This document shows positions 1-10,655 of a stretch of 64,000 bases of DNA, piece by piece. Position 1 is the stretch's first letter, and each line of letters opens with the position of its first letter. Below the pieces are notes generated by a model that saw nothing but the letters and a program-made list of their open reading frames with translations, was not told the origin of the DNA and made no database searches. Source of the DNA: Winslowiella toletana. GTDB taxonomy: Bacteria; Pseudomonadota; Gammaproteobacteria; Enterobacterales; Enterobacteriaceae. The position numbers were made by a program, and so were the translations under genes. The stretch lies in the NCBI RefSeq assembly GCF_017875465.1, contig NZ_JAGGMQ010000001.1, forward strand, positions 4,526,001 through 4,590,000, read 5' to 3'.

Positions 1-168
1 CCAGTGATTGGCCTGTTCCTTGATGGCGCTGCACTGCCGGTGGCGATTTCGCCGTGGCAGGTGGTGGCAATTGCCGTTACCGCGATGGCGGTGGCGCTGC
101 TGTCGACGCTTTATCCTTCCTGGCGCGCTGCCGCCGTACAACCCGCTGAGGCTTTACGCTATGAGTAA
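1..168 (+). CDS. lolC: LolC, C-terminal end (partial)
   Basis: The first codon of the window is in frame with the last 55 residues of an inner-membrane permease that ends in the sequence ALRYE just before the stop. A hydrophobic segment (residues about 17-38 of the visible part) is the last transmembrane helix of the FtsX-like domain. LolC pairs with LolE and the ATPase LolD to extract lipoproteins from the inner membrane. The stop overlaps the start of lolD by eight bases, the usual arrangement of this operon. The 5' part lies outside the window. Identity rests mainly on position and on the conserved C-terminal tail. Confidence 0.88.
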   Translation, partial: PVIGLFLDGAALPVAISPWQVVAIAVTAMAVALLSTLYPSWRAAAVQPAEALRYE

Positions 169-865
169 TTCGATCCTGTTGCAGTGTAATGATCTGTGCA
201 AACGCTATCAGGAAGGCAGCGTGCAGACAGATGTATTGCGCAATGTCTCTTTCAGCATTGAGCCGGGTGAAATGATGGCGATTGTCGGCAGCTCCGGCTC
301 CGGCAAAAGTACCCTGATGCATCTGCTGGGCGGACTGGATTCACCGACCTCCGGTGAGGTGGTGTTTAACGGCAAGTCGCTGAACAGTTTATCTTCATCG
401 GCGAAAGCCGAACTGCGTAATCGCGAGCTGGGCTTTATCTATCAGTTCCACCATCTGCTGCCGGACTTCACCGCGCTGGAAAATGTGGCGATGCCGCTGC
501 TGATTGGCAAAGTGCATAAAACCGAAGCGCAGGAAAAAGCGCGCGCCATGTTAGCGGCGGTCGGGCTGGAGAAGCGTGCGACCCATCGTCCCTCTGAGCT
601 TTCCGGCGGTGAGCGTCAGCGCGTGGCGATCGCCCGTGCGCTGGTTAATAATCCGCGGCTGGTGCTGGCGGATGAACCGACCGGTAACCTTGATGCACGC
701 AACGCTGACGCCATTTTTGATCTGCTGGGTGAACTCAATGTGCGCCAGGGCACCGCGTTTCTGGTGGTGACCCATGATATGCATCTGGCAAAACGCCTGA
801 AGCGCCAGATGGAGATGCGTGATGGTCAGCTGAGTGGTGAACTGACGCTGGCAGGAGCGCTGTAA
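161..865 (+). CDS. lolD: LolD, lipoprotein-releasing ABC ATPase
   Basis: 234-residue ABC ATPase that powers release of outer-membrane lipoproteins to LolA. Visible motifs are the Walker [10 protein letters not shown], the signature LSGGERQR and the Walker [13 protein letters not shown]. The start at 161 (MSNSILLQC) is chosen because it gives the usual family length and overlaps the lolC stop. An upstream in-frame start at base 8 would read through the lolC coding frame and is not credible. It overlaps lolE by one base (TAATG), so translation of lolCDE is coupled. Confidence 0.97.
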   Translation: MSNSILLQCNDLCKRYQEGSVQTDVLRNVSFSIEPGEMMAIVGSSGSGKSTLMHLLGGLDSPTSGEVVFNGKSLNSLSSSAKAELRNRELGFIYQFHHLLPDFTALENVAMPLLIGKVHKTEAQEKARAMLAAVGLEKRATHRPSELSGGERQRVAIARALVNNPRLVLADEPTGNLDARNADAIFDLLGELNVRQGTAFLVVTHDMHLAKRLKRQMEMRDGQLSGELTLAGAL

Positions 866-2109
866 TGGCATCTTCTTTATCCCTGTTACTGGGATTACGT
901 TTCAGTCGCGGCCGTCGCCGTGGCGGTATGGTTTCGCTGATTTCGGTAATCTCTACCGTCGGTATCGCGCTCGGTGTGGCGGTGCTGATTGTCGGCCTGA
1001 GCGCAATGAACGGCTTCGAACGCGAGCTGAATAACCGCATTCTGGCAGTGGTGCCTCATGGCGAGATTGAGCCGGTCAATCAGCCAATGACCGGCTGGCA
1101 GGCGATGTTGCCACGTATTGAAAAGGTGCCAGGTATTGCCGCCGCCGCGCCCTATATTAACTTTACCGGCCTGATTGAAAGCGGCGCTAAACTGCAGGCG
1201 ATTCAGGTGAAAGGGGTTGATCCGCAGCTGGAAACGCGGCTAAGCGCGCTGCCGAAATTTGTGCAGAACAACGCCTGGTCGAGTTTTACGCCGGGCAAGC
1301 AGCAGGTGATTATCGGCAGCGGCGTGGCGAAATCGCTCAATCTGCAGCAGGGCGACTGGCTGACGATTATGATCCCCAACAGCGACACCGGGCATAAACT
1401 GTTACAGCCAAAGCGCGTGCGCCTGCAGGTTAGCGGGATTCTGCAGCTTAGCGGCATGCTCGATCACAGTCTGGCGATGGTGCCGCTGGCCGATGCGCAG
1501 CAGTATCTGAATATGGATGATAATGTCACCGGCATTGCGATTAAAGTTAACGATCCCTTTAGCGCCAATAAGCTGGTTCGCGATGCCGGTCAGGTAACGC
1601 AATCCTATGTCTATATCCGCAGCTGGGTCGGCACTTACGGCTATATGTATCGCGATATTCAGATGATCCGCGCGATTATGTATCTGGCGATGGTGCTGGT
1701 GATCGGCGTGGCCTGTTTCAATATCGTTTCAACGTTAGTGATGGCGGTCAAAGACAAGAGCAGTGATATTGCCGTGCTGCGTACCCTCGGGGCGAAAGAT
1801 GGGCTGATCCGCGCTATCTTTGTCTGGTACGGACTGATGGCGGGTCTGCTTGGCAGCGTTAGCGGCGTGGTGGTCGGTGTGCTGGCGGCGTTAAATCTGA
1901 CGCCGCTAATTCGTGGCATTGAAACCCTGCTCGGTCATCAGTTTCTGTCCGGCGATATCTACTTTATTGACTTCCTGCCGTCAGAATTGCACTGGCTGGA
2001 TGTGATTTCGGTGCTGGCGACGGCGATTGTCCTTAGCCTGGTAGCAAGCTGGTATCCGGCGCGGCGCGCCAGCCGTATCGATCCGGCACGCGTGCTTAGC
2101 GGGCAGTAA
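865..2109 (+). CDS. lolE: LolE, lipoprotein-releasing permease
   Basis: 414-residue inner-membrane subunit of LolCDE. The N-terminal transmembrane helix (about residues 25-48), a large periplasmic domain (about 50-265) and three C-terminal helices (about 270-400) follow the FtsX/MacB permease plan. The protein starts on the A of the lolD stop codon. It is the same length as E. coli LolE and sits in the standard operon position. An inverted repeat follows 4 bases after the stop. Confidence 0.97.
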   Translation: MASSLSLLLGLRFSRGRRRGGMVSLISVISTVGIALGVAVLIVGLSAMNGFERELNNRILAVVPHGEIEPVNQPMTGWQAMLPRIEKVPGIAAAAPYINFTGLIESGAKLQAIQVKGVDPQLETRLSALPKFVQNNAWSSFTPGKQQVIIGSGVAKSLNLQQGDWLTIMIPNSDTGHKLLQPKRVRLQVSGILQLSGMLDHSLAMVPLADAQQYLNMDDNVTGIAIKVNDPFSANKLVRDAGQVTQSYVYIRSWVGTYGYMYRDIQMIRAIMYLAMVLVIGVACFNIVSTLVMAVKDKSSDIAVLRTLGAKDGLIRAIFVWYGLMAGLLGSVSGVVVGVLAALNLTPLIRGIETLLGHQFLSGDIYFIDFLPSELHWLDVISVLATAIVLSLVASWYPARRASRIDPARVLSGQ

Positions 2110-2113
2110 CTCC

Positions 2114-2133
2114 GGGAGCCGTTAACGGCTCCC
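2114..2133. terminator. Perfect 20-bp palindrome after lolE
   Basis: GGGAGCCGTTAACGGCTCCC is fully self-complementary and starts 4 bases after the lolE stop. No T-tract follows, so it may be a weak terminator or an mRNA 3'-end stabiliser. A similar stem (GGGGAGCC/GGCTCCCC) sits between cobB and potD. Confidence 0.5.
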
Positions 2134-2145
2134 CTACGGATTTGT

Positions 2146-2182
2146 CGTAGTGGCGGCGTTCTCGCCGCCTGTGCCGATGATT
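2146..2182. repeat. REP-like intergenic palindrome, copy 1
   Basis: Core GGCGGCGTTCTCGCCGCC (2152-2169) followed by GTGCCGATGA. The same unit recurs inverted at 15,009-15,046 and its core again at 63,538-63,566, always between or at the ends of genes. This behaviour is typical of REP-type elements. No transposase (RAYT) gene is in the window. Confidence 0.65.
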
Positions 2183-2213
2183 TATACGACAGGTAAGGGA
2201 AACGGGTAAGCAC

Positions 2214-3122
2214 ATGTACTATGGCCTCGATATGGGCGGCAGCAAAATCGCCCTCGGTGTGTACGACGCGCAGCGGCGGCAGGTATGGAGCACGCGCGTG
2301 CCAACCCCGCGTGATGATTATCCGCAACTGCTGGCGGTACTGGAGCAGCTGGTGCGCGAGGCCGATAAACGTAGCGGCGGGCAGGGCAGTGTCGGTATTG
2401 GTGTACCGGGGTTGCCGGTGCCGGATGATGGCACGCTGTTTACCGCTAATGTGCCCGCCGCGCGCGGTAAAACGCTGGGCGCCGACCTGTCGCAGCGTCT
2501 GCAGCGTGAAGTGCGTATCGATAACGACGCCAACTGTTTTGCCCTCTCCGAAGCCTGGGACGATGAATTCCAGGTTTATCCGGTGGTGTTTGGCCTGATC
2601 CTCGGCACCGGCGTCGGCGGCGGCTTAATTGTCGAGGGCAAACCGGTCACCGGACGCAATTTTATCACCGGCGAATTTGGTCATCTGCGTCTGCCGGTCG
2701 ATGCCCTTGAAGTGCTGGGGCGTGATATCCCGTTGCAACAGTGTGGCTGCGGCAAGCGCGGCTGTATTGAATCTTATCTCTCCGGAACCGGCTTTGCCTG
2801 GCTCTGGCAGCAGCAGTATCAGCAGACTCTCAGTGCGCCTGATATCATCACCCGTTATTATCAGGGTGATCGGCAGGCGCTGGCCCACACCGAGCGTTAT
2901 CGCGAGCTGTTAGCGGTTTGCCTTGGCAATCTGCTGACGCTGATCGATCCGCATCTGGTGGTGCTGGGTGGAGGACTTTCTAATTTTGATGCACTCTATG
3001 AAGGGCTGGAACAGCGTGTGGCGAAGTACCTGTTACCGGTTGCCAGAACGCCTCGTTTCGCCAAAGCCCGTCATGGAGATGCCGGAGGAATGCGCGGCGC
3101 CGCTTTCCTCCACCTCAGGTAA
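2214..3122 (+). CDS. nagK: NagK, N-acetyl-D-glucosamine kinase
   Basis: 302-residue ROK-family sugar kinase that phosphorylates GlcNAc, notably the GlcNAc released by murein recycling. The N-terminal phosphate-binding DMGGSK motif, the ILGTGVGGG glycine loop near residue 128 and the ROK zinc motif [11 protein letters not shown] near residue 177 are visible. The length matches E. coli NagK (303). It lies 14 bases upstream of cobB, as in E. coli, so the two are probably co-transcribed. Confidence 0.95.
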   Translation: MYYGLDMGGSKIALGVYDAQRRQVWSTRVPTPRDDYPQLLAVLEQLVREADKRSGGQGSVGIGVPGLPVPDDGTLFTANVPAARGKTLGADLSQRLQREVRIDNDANCFALSEAWDDEFQVYPVVFGLILGTGVGGGLIVEGKPVTGRNFITGEFGHLRLPVDALEVLGRDIPLQQCGCGKRGCIESYLSGTGFAWLWQQQYQQTLSAPDIITRYYQGDRQALAHTERYRELLAVCLGNLLTLIDPHLVVLGGGLSNFDALYEGLEQRVAKYLLPVARTPRFAKARHGDAGGMRGAAFLHLR

Positions 3123-3136
3123 CTAAAGGAGCTTTT

Positions 3137-3970
3137 ATGCGCACACCCCGTCGCCGACTGCGACTCGCACGCTACAAGAAGACTAAGCGCCAGATCCATC
3201 AACGTTTTCGCCAGCGCATTTTTGAGCGCGATCGCACTGCGGAACTGCTGGCCCATCCGCTGCCACGTGTGGTGATCCTGACCGGTGCGGGTATTTCCGC
3301 TGAATCCGGGATTCGCACTTTCCGCGCCGATGATGGTTTGTGGGAAGAGCATCGGGTGGAAGATATCGCCACGCCGGAAGGCTTTGCGCGCGATCCGGAG
3401 AGGGTGCAGGCATTTTACAATGCACGTCGCCGCCAGCTGCAACAGTCGGAAATCCAGCCCAATGCCGCCCATCAGGCGCTGGCGGAACTGGAAGCGGCGC
3501 TGGGCGATAACTTTCTGCTGGTGACGCAGAATATCGATAACCTGCATGAACGCGCCGGTAGCGAACGGGTGATTCATATGCACGGCGAGCTGCTGAAAGT
3601 GCGCTGCCCGGGCAGCGGGCAGATTTTTGAGTGGCTTGAAGATGTTAATCCTGGCGATCGCTGCCACTGCTGTCAGTTCCCCAACCGGTTACGCCCGCAT
3701 GTGGTGTGGTTTGGCGAGATGCCGCTGGAGATGGAAGAGATCTATCAGGCGATTGAAAAGGCGAACTACTTTATTGCCATTGGCACCTCAGGCCATGTCT
3801 ATCCGGCGGCCGGCTTCGTCCATGAAGCTCGCTTACAGGGTGCGCATACCGTTGAGCTGAATCTGGAGCCAAGCCAGGTGGGTAGTGAGTTTGAAGAGAA
3901 AAAATACGGTTTAGCCAGCGAAGTGGTGCCGCTGTATGTGCGGACGTTTTTACTGGGGCTGTATAAATAA
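3137..3970 (+). CDS. cobB: CobB, NAD-dependent protein deacylase (sirtuin)
   Basis: 277-residue class III sirtuin, which removes acetyl or succinyl groups from lysines using NAD. It shows the NAD-binding motif [14 protein letters not shown] (from about residue 51), TQNIDNLH, the catalytic His in HMHGEL, a CHCC zinc-site cluster and VVWFGEMP. The arginine- and lysine-rich N-terminal 35 residues match the long E. coli CobB isoform. A ribosome-binding site (AAGGAG) precedes the ATG. The gene is convergent with the pot operon and separated from it by a hairpin. Confidence 0.96.
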   Translation: MRTPRRRLRLARYKKTKRQIHQRFRQRIFERDRTAELLAHPLPRVVILTGAGISAESGIRTFRADDGLWEEHRVEDIATPEGFARDPERVQAFYNARRRQLQQSEIQPNAAHQALAELEAALGDNFLLVTQNIDNLHERAGSERVIHMHGELLKVRCPGSGQIFEWLEDVNPGDRCHCCQFPNRLRPHVVWFGEMPLEMEEIYQAIEKANYFIAIGTSGHVYPAAGFVHEARLQGAHTVELNLEPSQVGSEFEEKKYGLASEVVPLYVRTFLLGLYK

Positions 3971-3974
3971 ATTA

Positions 3975-3999
3975 AAGGGGAGCCGTGCTGGCTCCCCTT
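3975..3999. terminator. Bidirectional hairpin between cobB and potD
   Basis: AAGGGGAGCC (3975-3984) pairs with GGCTCCCCTT (3990-3999) around a 5-base loop, giving a 10-bp stem. It lies between two convergent genes and can serve both strands. Confidence 0.7.
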
Positions 4000-4003
4000 G
4001 CAA

Positions 4004-5047
4004 TTAGCGTCCTGCTTTTAACTTCTGGAACAGCGTCTCGTACTGAATGCTGGCGTCGCCGACATCATCCTGCCATTCGCCTTTTTTAATCACCTCATCG
4101 CCGGGATAGAGTGACGGATCGCCGGAAACCTCTTTTGGCAGCAGCTTCTTCGCCGCCAGGTTTGGCGTCGGATAACCGATGGTTTCTGCGACCTGAGCCG
4201 CCACATCCGGGCGCAGCAGGAAGTTAATCAGCTTCAGCGCGCCGTCGACGTTTTTCGCATTCGCCGGGATCGACAGGCTGTCCATCCAGAAAATACCGCC
4301 TTCTTCCGGCCAGATGATTTGCAATGGCGTGCCTGCCTGCCGGGCGACATAAGCCGACCCATTCCATACCATGCCGAGATTCACTTCACCTTCCATATAA
4401 GGATTACCCGGGTTGTCCGAGTTAAAAGTCAGCACATTCGGCATCAGTTTTTTCAGCTCGGTATAAGCGGCTTCAATCTGCTCAGGGTCTTTACTGTTGC
4501 CCGAGTAGCCCAGCTTACGCAGCGCGATCTGGAACACTTCACGCGCATCATCGGTCAGCAGCAGGCTCTGTTTATATTCCGGTTTCCACAGGTCGGCCCA
4601 GCGGGTAACGCTTTTGGGATCAATCACATCGCTGTTCAGGCCGATAGCCGTGGCGCCCCAGATATAGGGGATTGAATAGTCGTTATTGGGATCAAAAGAC
4701 TTATTCAGCAGCAGCGGATCGAGGTTATGGAAGTTGCTAAGCTTACTTTTATCAATCTTCTGGATCATGCCTTCGTTGCGCATTTTGGCCACAAAGTAGG
4801 TTGACGGCACCACCAGATCGTAGGCGCCGTCTTTATAGGTCTTCAGCTTGGCGTACATACTTTCGTTGGATTCATAGGTGGAGTAGATCACCTTGATACC
4901 GGTCTCTTTGGTAAACTGCTCCAGCAGTCCGGGCGGCACATATTCCGTCCAGTTGTAGAAATAGAGAGTTTTACTGTCGTCCGCCTGTGCGCTCTGTAAA
5001 CCTAACGCCAGCGCCCCGGCCATCAGCCAGTGTGACCATCTTTTCAT
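4004..5047 (-). CDS. potD: PotD, spermidine/putrescine-binding protein
   Basis: 347-residue periplasmic solute-binding protein that delivers polyamines to PotABC. The signal peptide runs from MKRWSHW to about AQA, followed by the mature start DDSKTLYFYNWTEYVPP that is typical of PotD/PotF. The start at 5047 is chosen over 5053 because GGGAG lies 8 bases upstream. The resulting length matches E. coli PotD (348). It is the last gene of potABCD, about 80 bases after potC, as in E. coli. Confidence 0.96.
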   Translation of the reverse strand: MKRWSHWLMAGALALGLQSAQADDSKTLYFYNWTEYVPPGLLEQFTKETGIKVIYSTYESNESMYAKLKTYKDGAYDLVVPSTYFVAKMRNEGMIQKIDKSKLSNFHNLDPLLLNKSFDPNNDYSIPYIWGATAIGLNSDVIDPKSVTRWADLWKPEYKQSLLLTDDAREVFQIALRKLGYSGNSKDPEQIEAAYTELKKLMPNVLTFNSDNPGNPYMEGEVNLGMVWNGSAYVARQAGTPLQIIWPEEGGIFWMDSLSIPANAKNVDGALKLINFLLRPDVAAQVAETIGYPTPNLAAKKLLPKEVSGDPSLYPGDEVIKKGEWQDDVGDASIQYETLFQKLKAGR

Positions 5048-5132
5048 TATCATTTCTCCCAAAGGTTGGGACTGCACGCCGTCGCAGCCCCGATTTATTA
5101 TCGCCGCGATTATATGCCAGCGGGCTGAGGGG

Positions 5133-5921
5133 TCAAGGCGCAACCACCCGACGGGTTTTATCACGCAGCAACAGCTGGCTGGCGGCAACCATCAGCAGTG
5201 ACAGCAGCATCAGAATGGTGGCCAGCGCATTAACCTCTGGCGAGACGCCCACTTTGACCATTGAATAGATCTTCAGCGGTAAAATCTCGTAGCTGGGGCC
5301 GGTGACAAATGATGAAACCACCACATCATCCATCGACAGCGTAAAGCTCAGCAACCAGCCCGCCGCCACCGCCGGCAGCGCCAGCGGCAGAATGATTTTA
5401 CGCAGAATTGTCAGTTCGCTGGCACCCAGATCTTTCGCCGCTTCCAGCATCCGCACATCAAAGCCTTTCAGCCGCGAGAACACGGTGATCACCACAAACG
5501 GCAGGCAGAAGGTGATATGGGAAAACAGCAGCGACCAGAAGCCGAGGGAAATGCCCAGCAGCATAAACAGCACCAGCAGGGAGATCGCCATTACAATATC
5601 CGGTGACATCATCACCACAAACAGCATACCGCCGACAAAAGGCTTACCGCGGAAACGGTAGCGATAGAGCGCCACCGCCGTCAGCGAGCCAATCAGCGTG
5701 GCGAACGTGGCGGAGAGGACGCCCATGGTCAGCGAATGTTTTGCCGCTTCAATCAGACTGTCGTTATTCAGCAGCAGGCTATACCACCGGGTGCTGAAAC
5801 CCTGCCAGTTGATACCGAAGCGGGATTGATTAAACGAGTTAATAATCAGAATGCCAATCGGGATATATAACCAGGCGTAAATAACGGCCATAAAGCCGCC
5901 GCGTAACCAGCGCGCGATCAT
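5133..5921 (-). CDS. potC: PotC, spermidine/putrescine ABC permease
   Basis: 262-residue inner-membrane permease with six predicted helices. The BPD-transport EAA loop (EAAKDLGASELTILRKIILP) lies at about residues 160-179. It pairs with PotB to form the channel of the polyamine importer. Its start overlaps the potB stop by four bases, so the genes are translationally coupled. Confidence 0.96.
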   Translation of the reverse strand: MIARWLRGGFMAVIYAWLYIPIGILIINSFNQSRFGINWQGFSTRWYSLLLNNDSLIEAAKHSLTMGVLSATFATLIGSLTAVALYRYRFRGKPFVGGMLFVVMMSPDIVMAISLLVLFMLLGISLGFWSLLFSHITFCLPFVVITVFSRLKGFDVRMLEAAKDLGASELTILRKIILPLALPAVAAGWLLSFTLSMDDVVVSSFVTGPSYEILPLKIYSMVKVGVSPEVNALATILMLLSLLMVAASQLLLRDKTRRVVAP

Positions 5922-6778
5922 TCTGGCACCACCTTATTATTCAGCAGACGTGCAGCCCGCCAGTAAATCAGCAACATCAGTCCCATAATCAGCGTCAGCA
6001 CCACGCTGGTGGCGGCACCGAACGGCCAGTCGCGGATATTAAGGAACTGACTTTTAATCACATTGCCGATTAGCAGGTTTTTCGCGCCGCCCATCAGATC
6101 CGAGACAAAAAACAGCCCCATCGCCGGTAGCAGCACCAGCAGACAACCGGCGACAATCCCCGGCATCGTCAGCGGCAGAATAATGCGAATAAAGGTCTGC
6201 AGTTTGCTGGCGCCGAGATCGCGCGCCGCTTCGAGCAGCGGTTTATCCAGCTTTTCCAGGCTGGAATAGAGCGGCATAACCATAAACGGCAGCAGAATAT
6301 AGACCAGCCCCAGCACTACCGCTTCCGAGCTGTACATAATGCTGAAAGGTTTATCGATCACACCCAGCCATAACAGAAAATCGTTCAGCCAGCCGCGGGT
6401 GCTGAGAAATATTTTCAGACCGTAAATGCGGATCAGCGAGTTCGTCCAGAATGGCACAATCAGCAGAAACAGCATCAGCGGGCGCAGACGTGCGGGCAGA
6501 CGGGTCAGACACCAGGCGAAAGGGTAGCCGAGCAGCAGACAGCAGAGGGTGGCGATAAGCGCCATATTCAGCGAGTGCAGCAACACCGAGGCGTAGAGCG
6601 GATCGGCGAGGCGGCTGTAATTATCAAGGGTAAAAACCAGCTTCACAAAACTGCTGTCATCACGGGTGAGAAAGCTGGTGGCGAAAATCATCAGATTGGG
6701 CAGAAAGACAAACAGCACCAGCCAGCTGACTACGGTCAGAATCACCCCTTTCTGTAAGCGATTACGCGTCGTTTTCAT
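5918..6778 (-). CDS. potB: PotB, spermidine/putrescine ABC permease
   Basis: 286-residue permease partner of PotC. It has six helices and an EAA loop, [20 protein letters not shown], at about residues 184-203. The length is within the family's range (E. coli PotB 275-285). It overlaps the end of potA by 17 bases, which is normal for this operon. Confidence 0.96.
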   Translation of the reverse strand: MKTTRNRLQKGVILTVVSWLVLFVFLPNLMIFATSFLTRDDSSFVKLVFTLDNYSRLADPLYASVLLHSLNMALIATLCCLLLGYPFAWCLTRLPARLRPLMLFLLIVPFWTNSLIRIYGLKIFLSTRGWLNDFLLWLGVIDKPFSIMYSSEAVVLGLVYILLPFMVMPLYSSLEKLDKPLLEAARDLGASKLQTFIRIILPLTMPGIVAGCLLVLLPAMGLFFVSDLMGGAKNLLIGNVIKSQFLNIRDWPFGAATSVVLTLIMGLMLLIYWRAARLLNNKVVPE

Positions 6779-7877
6779 CTTTCAACACCACTTCCCAGCT
6801 TTCAACCCAGTTCACCGCCATCTTCTGATTCAGCGAGTGGTCGAAATCGGGATCATCTTCGTTAAAAAATTCACTGACGGTGACCAGCTTGCCATTTTCC
6901 AGCTCGACGGTCGATTCCAGCGTCATGCCTTTGTAGTTACGCTCACGCACGTAGCCAATCAGGCCGTCAATGGTATTGTCATCATTGATCTCTTCCACCC
7001 GCAGATCTTCCGGACGCAACAACACATGCAGTCGCTCGCCGGGTTGCACCGCGAAAGGCACCTGAATATCGCACTCACGTCCTTCGACGCGCGCACGCAC
7101 GCGCTGATGACCGAGATCGGCGATCACCTCGGCGTCAAAGACGTTAATTTCGCCAATAAAGCGGGCGACAAACAGGTTGCGCGGCTCTTCATAGATTTCA
7201 CGCGGCGTGCCGTCCTGCTCAATACGTCCGTCACGCATCACCACGATGCGATCTGACATGGTCAGCGCCTCTTCCTGATCGTGGGTGACAAAAATAAAGG
7301 TGATGCCCAGTTTGCGCTGCAATGCTTTCAGTTCGTTCTGCATCTGCTTACGCAGCTTATAGTCGAGCGCCGACAGGGACTCATCAAGCAGCAACACTTT
7401 TGGCCGGTTGACCACCGCACGGGCGATGGCCACACGTTGCTGCTGGCCGCCGGAGAGCTGATGCGGGCGGCGTTGGGCAAACTGATCCAGCTGCACCATT
7501 GCCAGCGCGTCATTAACCCGGCTGATAATCTCTGCCGCCGGCGTTTTCTGCATACGCAGACCAAAGGCGACGTTTTCAAATACTGTCATATGCGGAAACA
7601 GCGCATAACTCTGAAATACGGTATTGATATGGCGGTGTTCCGCCGGGGTGTCGGTGATGGTTTCGTTGTCCAGCACTATGTCGCCGCGATCGGCGTTTTC
7701 CAGTCCGGCAATCAGACGCAGAATGGTGGTTTTGCCGCAGCCTGACGGACCAAGCAGCGTAATAAACTCGCCATGATTAATGGTGAGGTTGAAGTCGGCG
7801 ATAATTTCTTTGCCGTCAAACGCTTTGCCAATCGAGGAAAGCGTGACCAGTGGCTTGCGCGCGTGGGTTTTCATCAT
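6762..7877 (-). CDS. potA: PotA, spermidine/putrescine ABC ATPase
   Basis: 371-residue ATPase of the polyamine importer. Walker [10 protein letters not shown], signature LSGGQQQR and Walker [12 protein letters not shown] are all intact. A C-terminal TOBE domain (about 285-365) follows. It is the first gene of potABCD and is transcribed away from pepT. A neighbouring ATG one codon downstream (7874) is an equally possible start. Confidence 0.96.
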   Translation of the reverse strand: MMKTHARKPLVTLSSIGKAFDGKEIIADFNLTINHGEFITLLGPSGCGKTTILRLIAGLENADRGDIVLDNETITDTPAEHRHINTVFQSYALFPHMTVFENVAFGLRMQKTPAAEIISRVNDALAMVQLDQFAQRRPHQLSGGQQQRVAIARAVVNRPKVLLLDESLSALDYKLRKQMQNELKALQRKLGITFIFVTHDQEEALTMSDRIVVMRDGRIEQDGTPREIYEEPRNLFVARFIGEINVFDAEVIADLGHQRVRARVEGRECDIQVPFAVQPGERLHVLLRPEDLRVEEINDDNTIDGLIGYVRERNYKGMTLESTVELENGKLVTVSEFFNEDDPDFDHSLNQKMAVNWVESWEVVLKDENDA

Positions 7878-8198
7878 CTTCGCTGCCAGGTTTAAAATTT
7901 GGGGGTGCGATGATACCTGAAAAAGTCGCAGCCCGCCTGAGTAAAGCCTGCGGGCGAAGCCAATGTTGCCTGATTCGTGGCTTTTGCGGCAATTTTAGCC
8001 ATCTGATCGCGATGGTTAGTTATAGCTAATTGCTGACAATAAAATAATGATGCGAATCGCAGTCACTCCACGCAGTGCTAATCTGGACTAACGTTATGCT
8101 AATAAATCCATATTAACGTTAGCCGCTTATGACTTTACGCAATACTTTCACTGGCAAGGCTCAGCATAATAATCGGCAGGCACTCAGAGGGACGACAG
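7878..8198. promoter_or_regulatory. Divergent potA-pepT intergenic region with a dyad
   Basis: A 321-base region holds the promoters of both potABCD and pepT. A perfect 9-bp inverted repeat, CTAACGTTA (8088-8096) and TAACGTTAG (8114-8122), is spaced by 17 bases and lies about 75 bases before the pepT ATG. It could be an operator or an mRNA leader hairpin. No FNR consensus (TTGAT-N4-ATCAA) was seen, although pepT is FNR-linked in E. coli. Confidence 0.4.
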
Positions 8199-9425
8199 AT
8201 GGACAGATTACTCGATCGCTTTTTACACTACGTTTCTTACGATACGCAATCAAAAAGTCATGCCCGCCAGGTTCCCAGTACTGACGGCCAGTGGCGGCTG
8301 GCGGAAGTACTACAGAACGAGTTACGGCAACTGGGTTTTCAGGATGTCACGCTGAGTGAATATGGCTGCGTGATGGCCAGTATGCCAGCCAATGTGGCGT
8401 GGCCAACGCCAGCGATCGGTTTTATCGCGCATATGGATACCTCGCCCGATTTCACCGCGAAAAACGTTAATCCGCAGATTGTGGAGAACTACCGCGGCGG
8501 CGATATCGCGCTGGGCAGCGGTGAAGAGATCCTGTCGCCGGTGATGTTTCCGGTGCTGCACCAGCTGACTGGTCATACGCTGATTACCACCGACGGCAAA
8601 ACGCTGCTCGGCGCGGATGATAAAGCCGGTGTCGCCGAAATTATGACCGCCATGGCGCGGCTGATGCAGGGCGATATCCCGCACGGCAAGATCTGTGTGG
8701 CGTTTACCCCGGATGAAGAGATTGGCAAGGGCACCGCCCATTTCGACGTGGCGGCGTTTGGCGCTGACTGGGCTTACACCATTGATGGTGGTGGTGTCGG
8801 CGAATTTGAATTTGAAAATTTTAATGCCGCTTCAGCTACCATCAGGATTACCGGCAATAATGTCCATCCGGGTTCTGCCAAAGGGGTGATGGTCAATGCG
8901 CTGGAGCTGGCGATGCGTTTTCATCACGAAGTTCCGGCGCAGGAAACACCGGAACACACCGCCGGGTACGAAGGTTTTTATCATCTGCATCAGATAAAGG
9001 GCAGCGTCGAACGTGCCGAACTGCACTATATAGTGCGCGATTTCGATGCGGATAATTTTGCCGCGCGCAAAAAAACGCTGCAGGATATTGGTAAACGTCT
9101 GAGCCGCGGTTTAACGGCGAATTGCGCGATTGAAGTCACGCTGGAAGACAGTTATTACAATATGCGCACGAAGGTGGAAGCCCATCCGCATATTATCGAG
9201 CTGGCGCTACAGGCGATGCGTGATTGTGATATTGAGCCGGAAGTGAAACCGATTCGTGGCGGCACGGACGGCGCCAGTCTGTCGTTTAAAGGGCTACCTT
9301 GCCCGAATATCTTTACCGGTGGCTATAACTATCATGGCAAACATGAGTTCGCCTCACTGGATAATATGGAAAAGACCGTGGCGGTGATTATGCGCATAGC
9401 GCAACTGGCGGCAGTGCGGAAATAA
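8199..9425 (+). CDS. pepT: PepT, peptidase T (tripeptidase)
   Basis: 408-residue M20B zinc aminopeptidase that removes the N-terminal residue of tripeptides in the cytoplasm. The metal and catalytic ligands are visible as AHMDTSPDF near residue 78, GADDKAG near 139, TPDEEIGKG near 172 and the C-terminal YHGKHEFA. The length equals E. coli PepT. The ATG is preceded by AGAGGGACGACAG. A bidirectional hairpin follows the stop. Confidence 0.97.
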   Translation: MDRLLDRFLHYVSYDTQSKSHARQVPSTDGQWRLAEVLQNELRQLGFQDVTLSEYGCVMASMPANVAWPTPAIGFIAHMDTSPDFTAKNVNPQIVENYRGGDIALGSGEEILSPVMFPVLHQLTGHTLITTDGKTLLGADDKAGVAEIMTAMARLMQGDIPHGKICVAFTPDEEIGKGTAHFDVAAFGADWAYTIDGGGVGEFEFENFNAASATIRITGNNVHPGSAKGVMVNALELAMRFHHEVPAQETPEHTAGYEGFYHLHQIKGSVERAELHYIVRDFDADNFAARKKTLQDIGKRLSRGLTANCAIEVTLEDSYYNMRTKVEAHPHIIELALQAMRDCDIEPEVKPIRGGTDGASLSFKGLPCPNIFTGGYNYHGKHEFASLDNMEKTVAVIMRIAQLAAVRK

Positions 9426-9427
9426 GT

Positions 9428-9451
9428 CAGGGCGGCATTAGCGCCGCCCTG
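9428..9451. terminator. Bidirectional terminator between pepT and roxA
   Basis: CAGGGCGGC (9428-9436) pairs with GCCGCCCTG (9443-9451) across a 6-base loop. The stem lies between two convergent genes and is followed by a short T-rich stretch on the plus strand. Confidence 0.7.
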
Positions 9452-9456
9452 GTAGT

Positions 9457-10581
9457 TTATTCGTCGCCGAAATACCAGTAGCCGCTGTTTACCAGCGCCG
9501 CCAGCTGGGCGAGGAATGACGGATCGTCCAGCGCGTCGCCAAACGCATCCAGTCCGAGTGTTAACTGGTTGGCCAGCGCGGCCAGTGCTTCCGTATGTGC
9601 GCTCTCCAGCGGTTCGCCATTGATAAACACCGCATTGCCAATGCACAGCACGCGCAGGCCTCCGAGGCGCGTCAGGGTATCGCCCTGCTGCAAGGCGTCG
9701 TAAATCTCATCCGGCTGGTAAGGCGGTTCCGGCGGCGCCACATCCAGTTCATGACGGGATTGCGAAATAAACTCGCCAAACCACTGGTTAAAGTGTTCTG
9801 GCTGATTAATCACATCCAGCATCATCTGGCGGATGCCGTCGATCTCCTGCGGCAGGATATCGGCCGGACGATCGCGCGTGGCAACATCCGGATCGCTAAA
9901 GCGATAACTGCCCAGTTCATGCGCCAGTACATAATCCGCGAAGCCGCTGATCAGTTCACGTCCGCTTGGGGCGCGGAAACCCACGGAATAGTTAATGGCG
10001 TTTTCCAGCGAGTAGCCTTCATGCGGGAAACCCGGTGGAATATAGAGAATATCGCCCGGTTCCAGCTCTTCATCGATAATGGCGTCAAATGGCTCGACCT
10101 GTAGCAGGTCCGGATGCGGGCAGTGCTGTTTCAGTGGCTGCTTCTCGCCGACACGCCAGCGACGGCGGCCGGTGCCCTGCACAATAAACACGTCATACTG
10201 ATCGAAATGAGGACCGACGCCGCCGCCCGGCACAGAGAAAGAGATCATCAGATCGTCGGTACGCCAGTCAGGCAGAAAGCGGAAAGGGCGCATCAGCGCT
10301 GCCGAAGGTTCGTGCCAGTGATCCACCGCCTGCACCAGCAGCGACCAGTTATTCTCGCCGAGGTGGTCATAGCTCTCAAACGGGCCATGGCTGACCTGCC
10401 ATTTGCCATCCTGATGGCTGACTAAGCGGCTGTCGACTTCATTTTCCATCGCCAGACCGGCCAGTTCATCGGGAGAGATAGGATCGACAAAATTTTTAAA
10501 GCCGCGCTTAAGCACTACCGGGCGTTTCTGCCAGTAGCGTTGAATAAAATCGGGCCAGTTAAGATCAAGCTGATAATCCAT
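9457..10581 (-). CDS. roxA: RoxA/YcfD, ribosomal protein uL16 arginine 3-hydroxylase
   Basis: 374-residue JmjC-type 2-oxoglutarate/Fe(II) oxygenase that hydroxylates an arginine of ribosomal protein L16 in E. coli. The iron site HFDQYD and the distal His in GFPHEGYS are present. The RYWQKRPVVLKRGF N-terminal motif is typical of the family. The start MDYQLDLNW at 10,581 is chosen for its family length (373 in E. coli). The longer ORF upstream has no conserved sequence. Confidence 0.94.
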   Translation of the reverse strand: MDYQLDLNWPDFIQRYWQKRPVVLKRGFKNFVDPISPDELAGLAMENEVDSRLVSHQDGKWQVSHGPFESYDHLGENNWSLLVQAVDHWHEPSAALMRPFRFLPDWRTDDLMISFSVPGGGVGPHFDQYDVFIVQGTGRRRWRVGEKQPLKQHCPHPDLLQVEPFDAIIDEELEPGDILYIPPGFPHEGYSLENAINYSVGFRAPSGRELISGFADYVLAHELGSYRFSDPDVATRDRPADILPQEIDGIRQMMLDVINQPEHFNQWFGEFISQSRHELDVAPPEPPYQPDEIYDALQQGDTLTRLGGLRVLCIGNAVFINGEPLESAHTEALAALANQLTLGLDAFGDALDDPSFLAQLAALVNSGYWYFGDE

Positions 10582-10655
10582 AATAACGTTCCAGTTCAGG
10601 CGGTAATTTGCTGGAAGTATATACCTTCGCATCTTAAGTTGCAGTGCGGCTTTCG

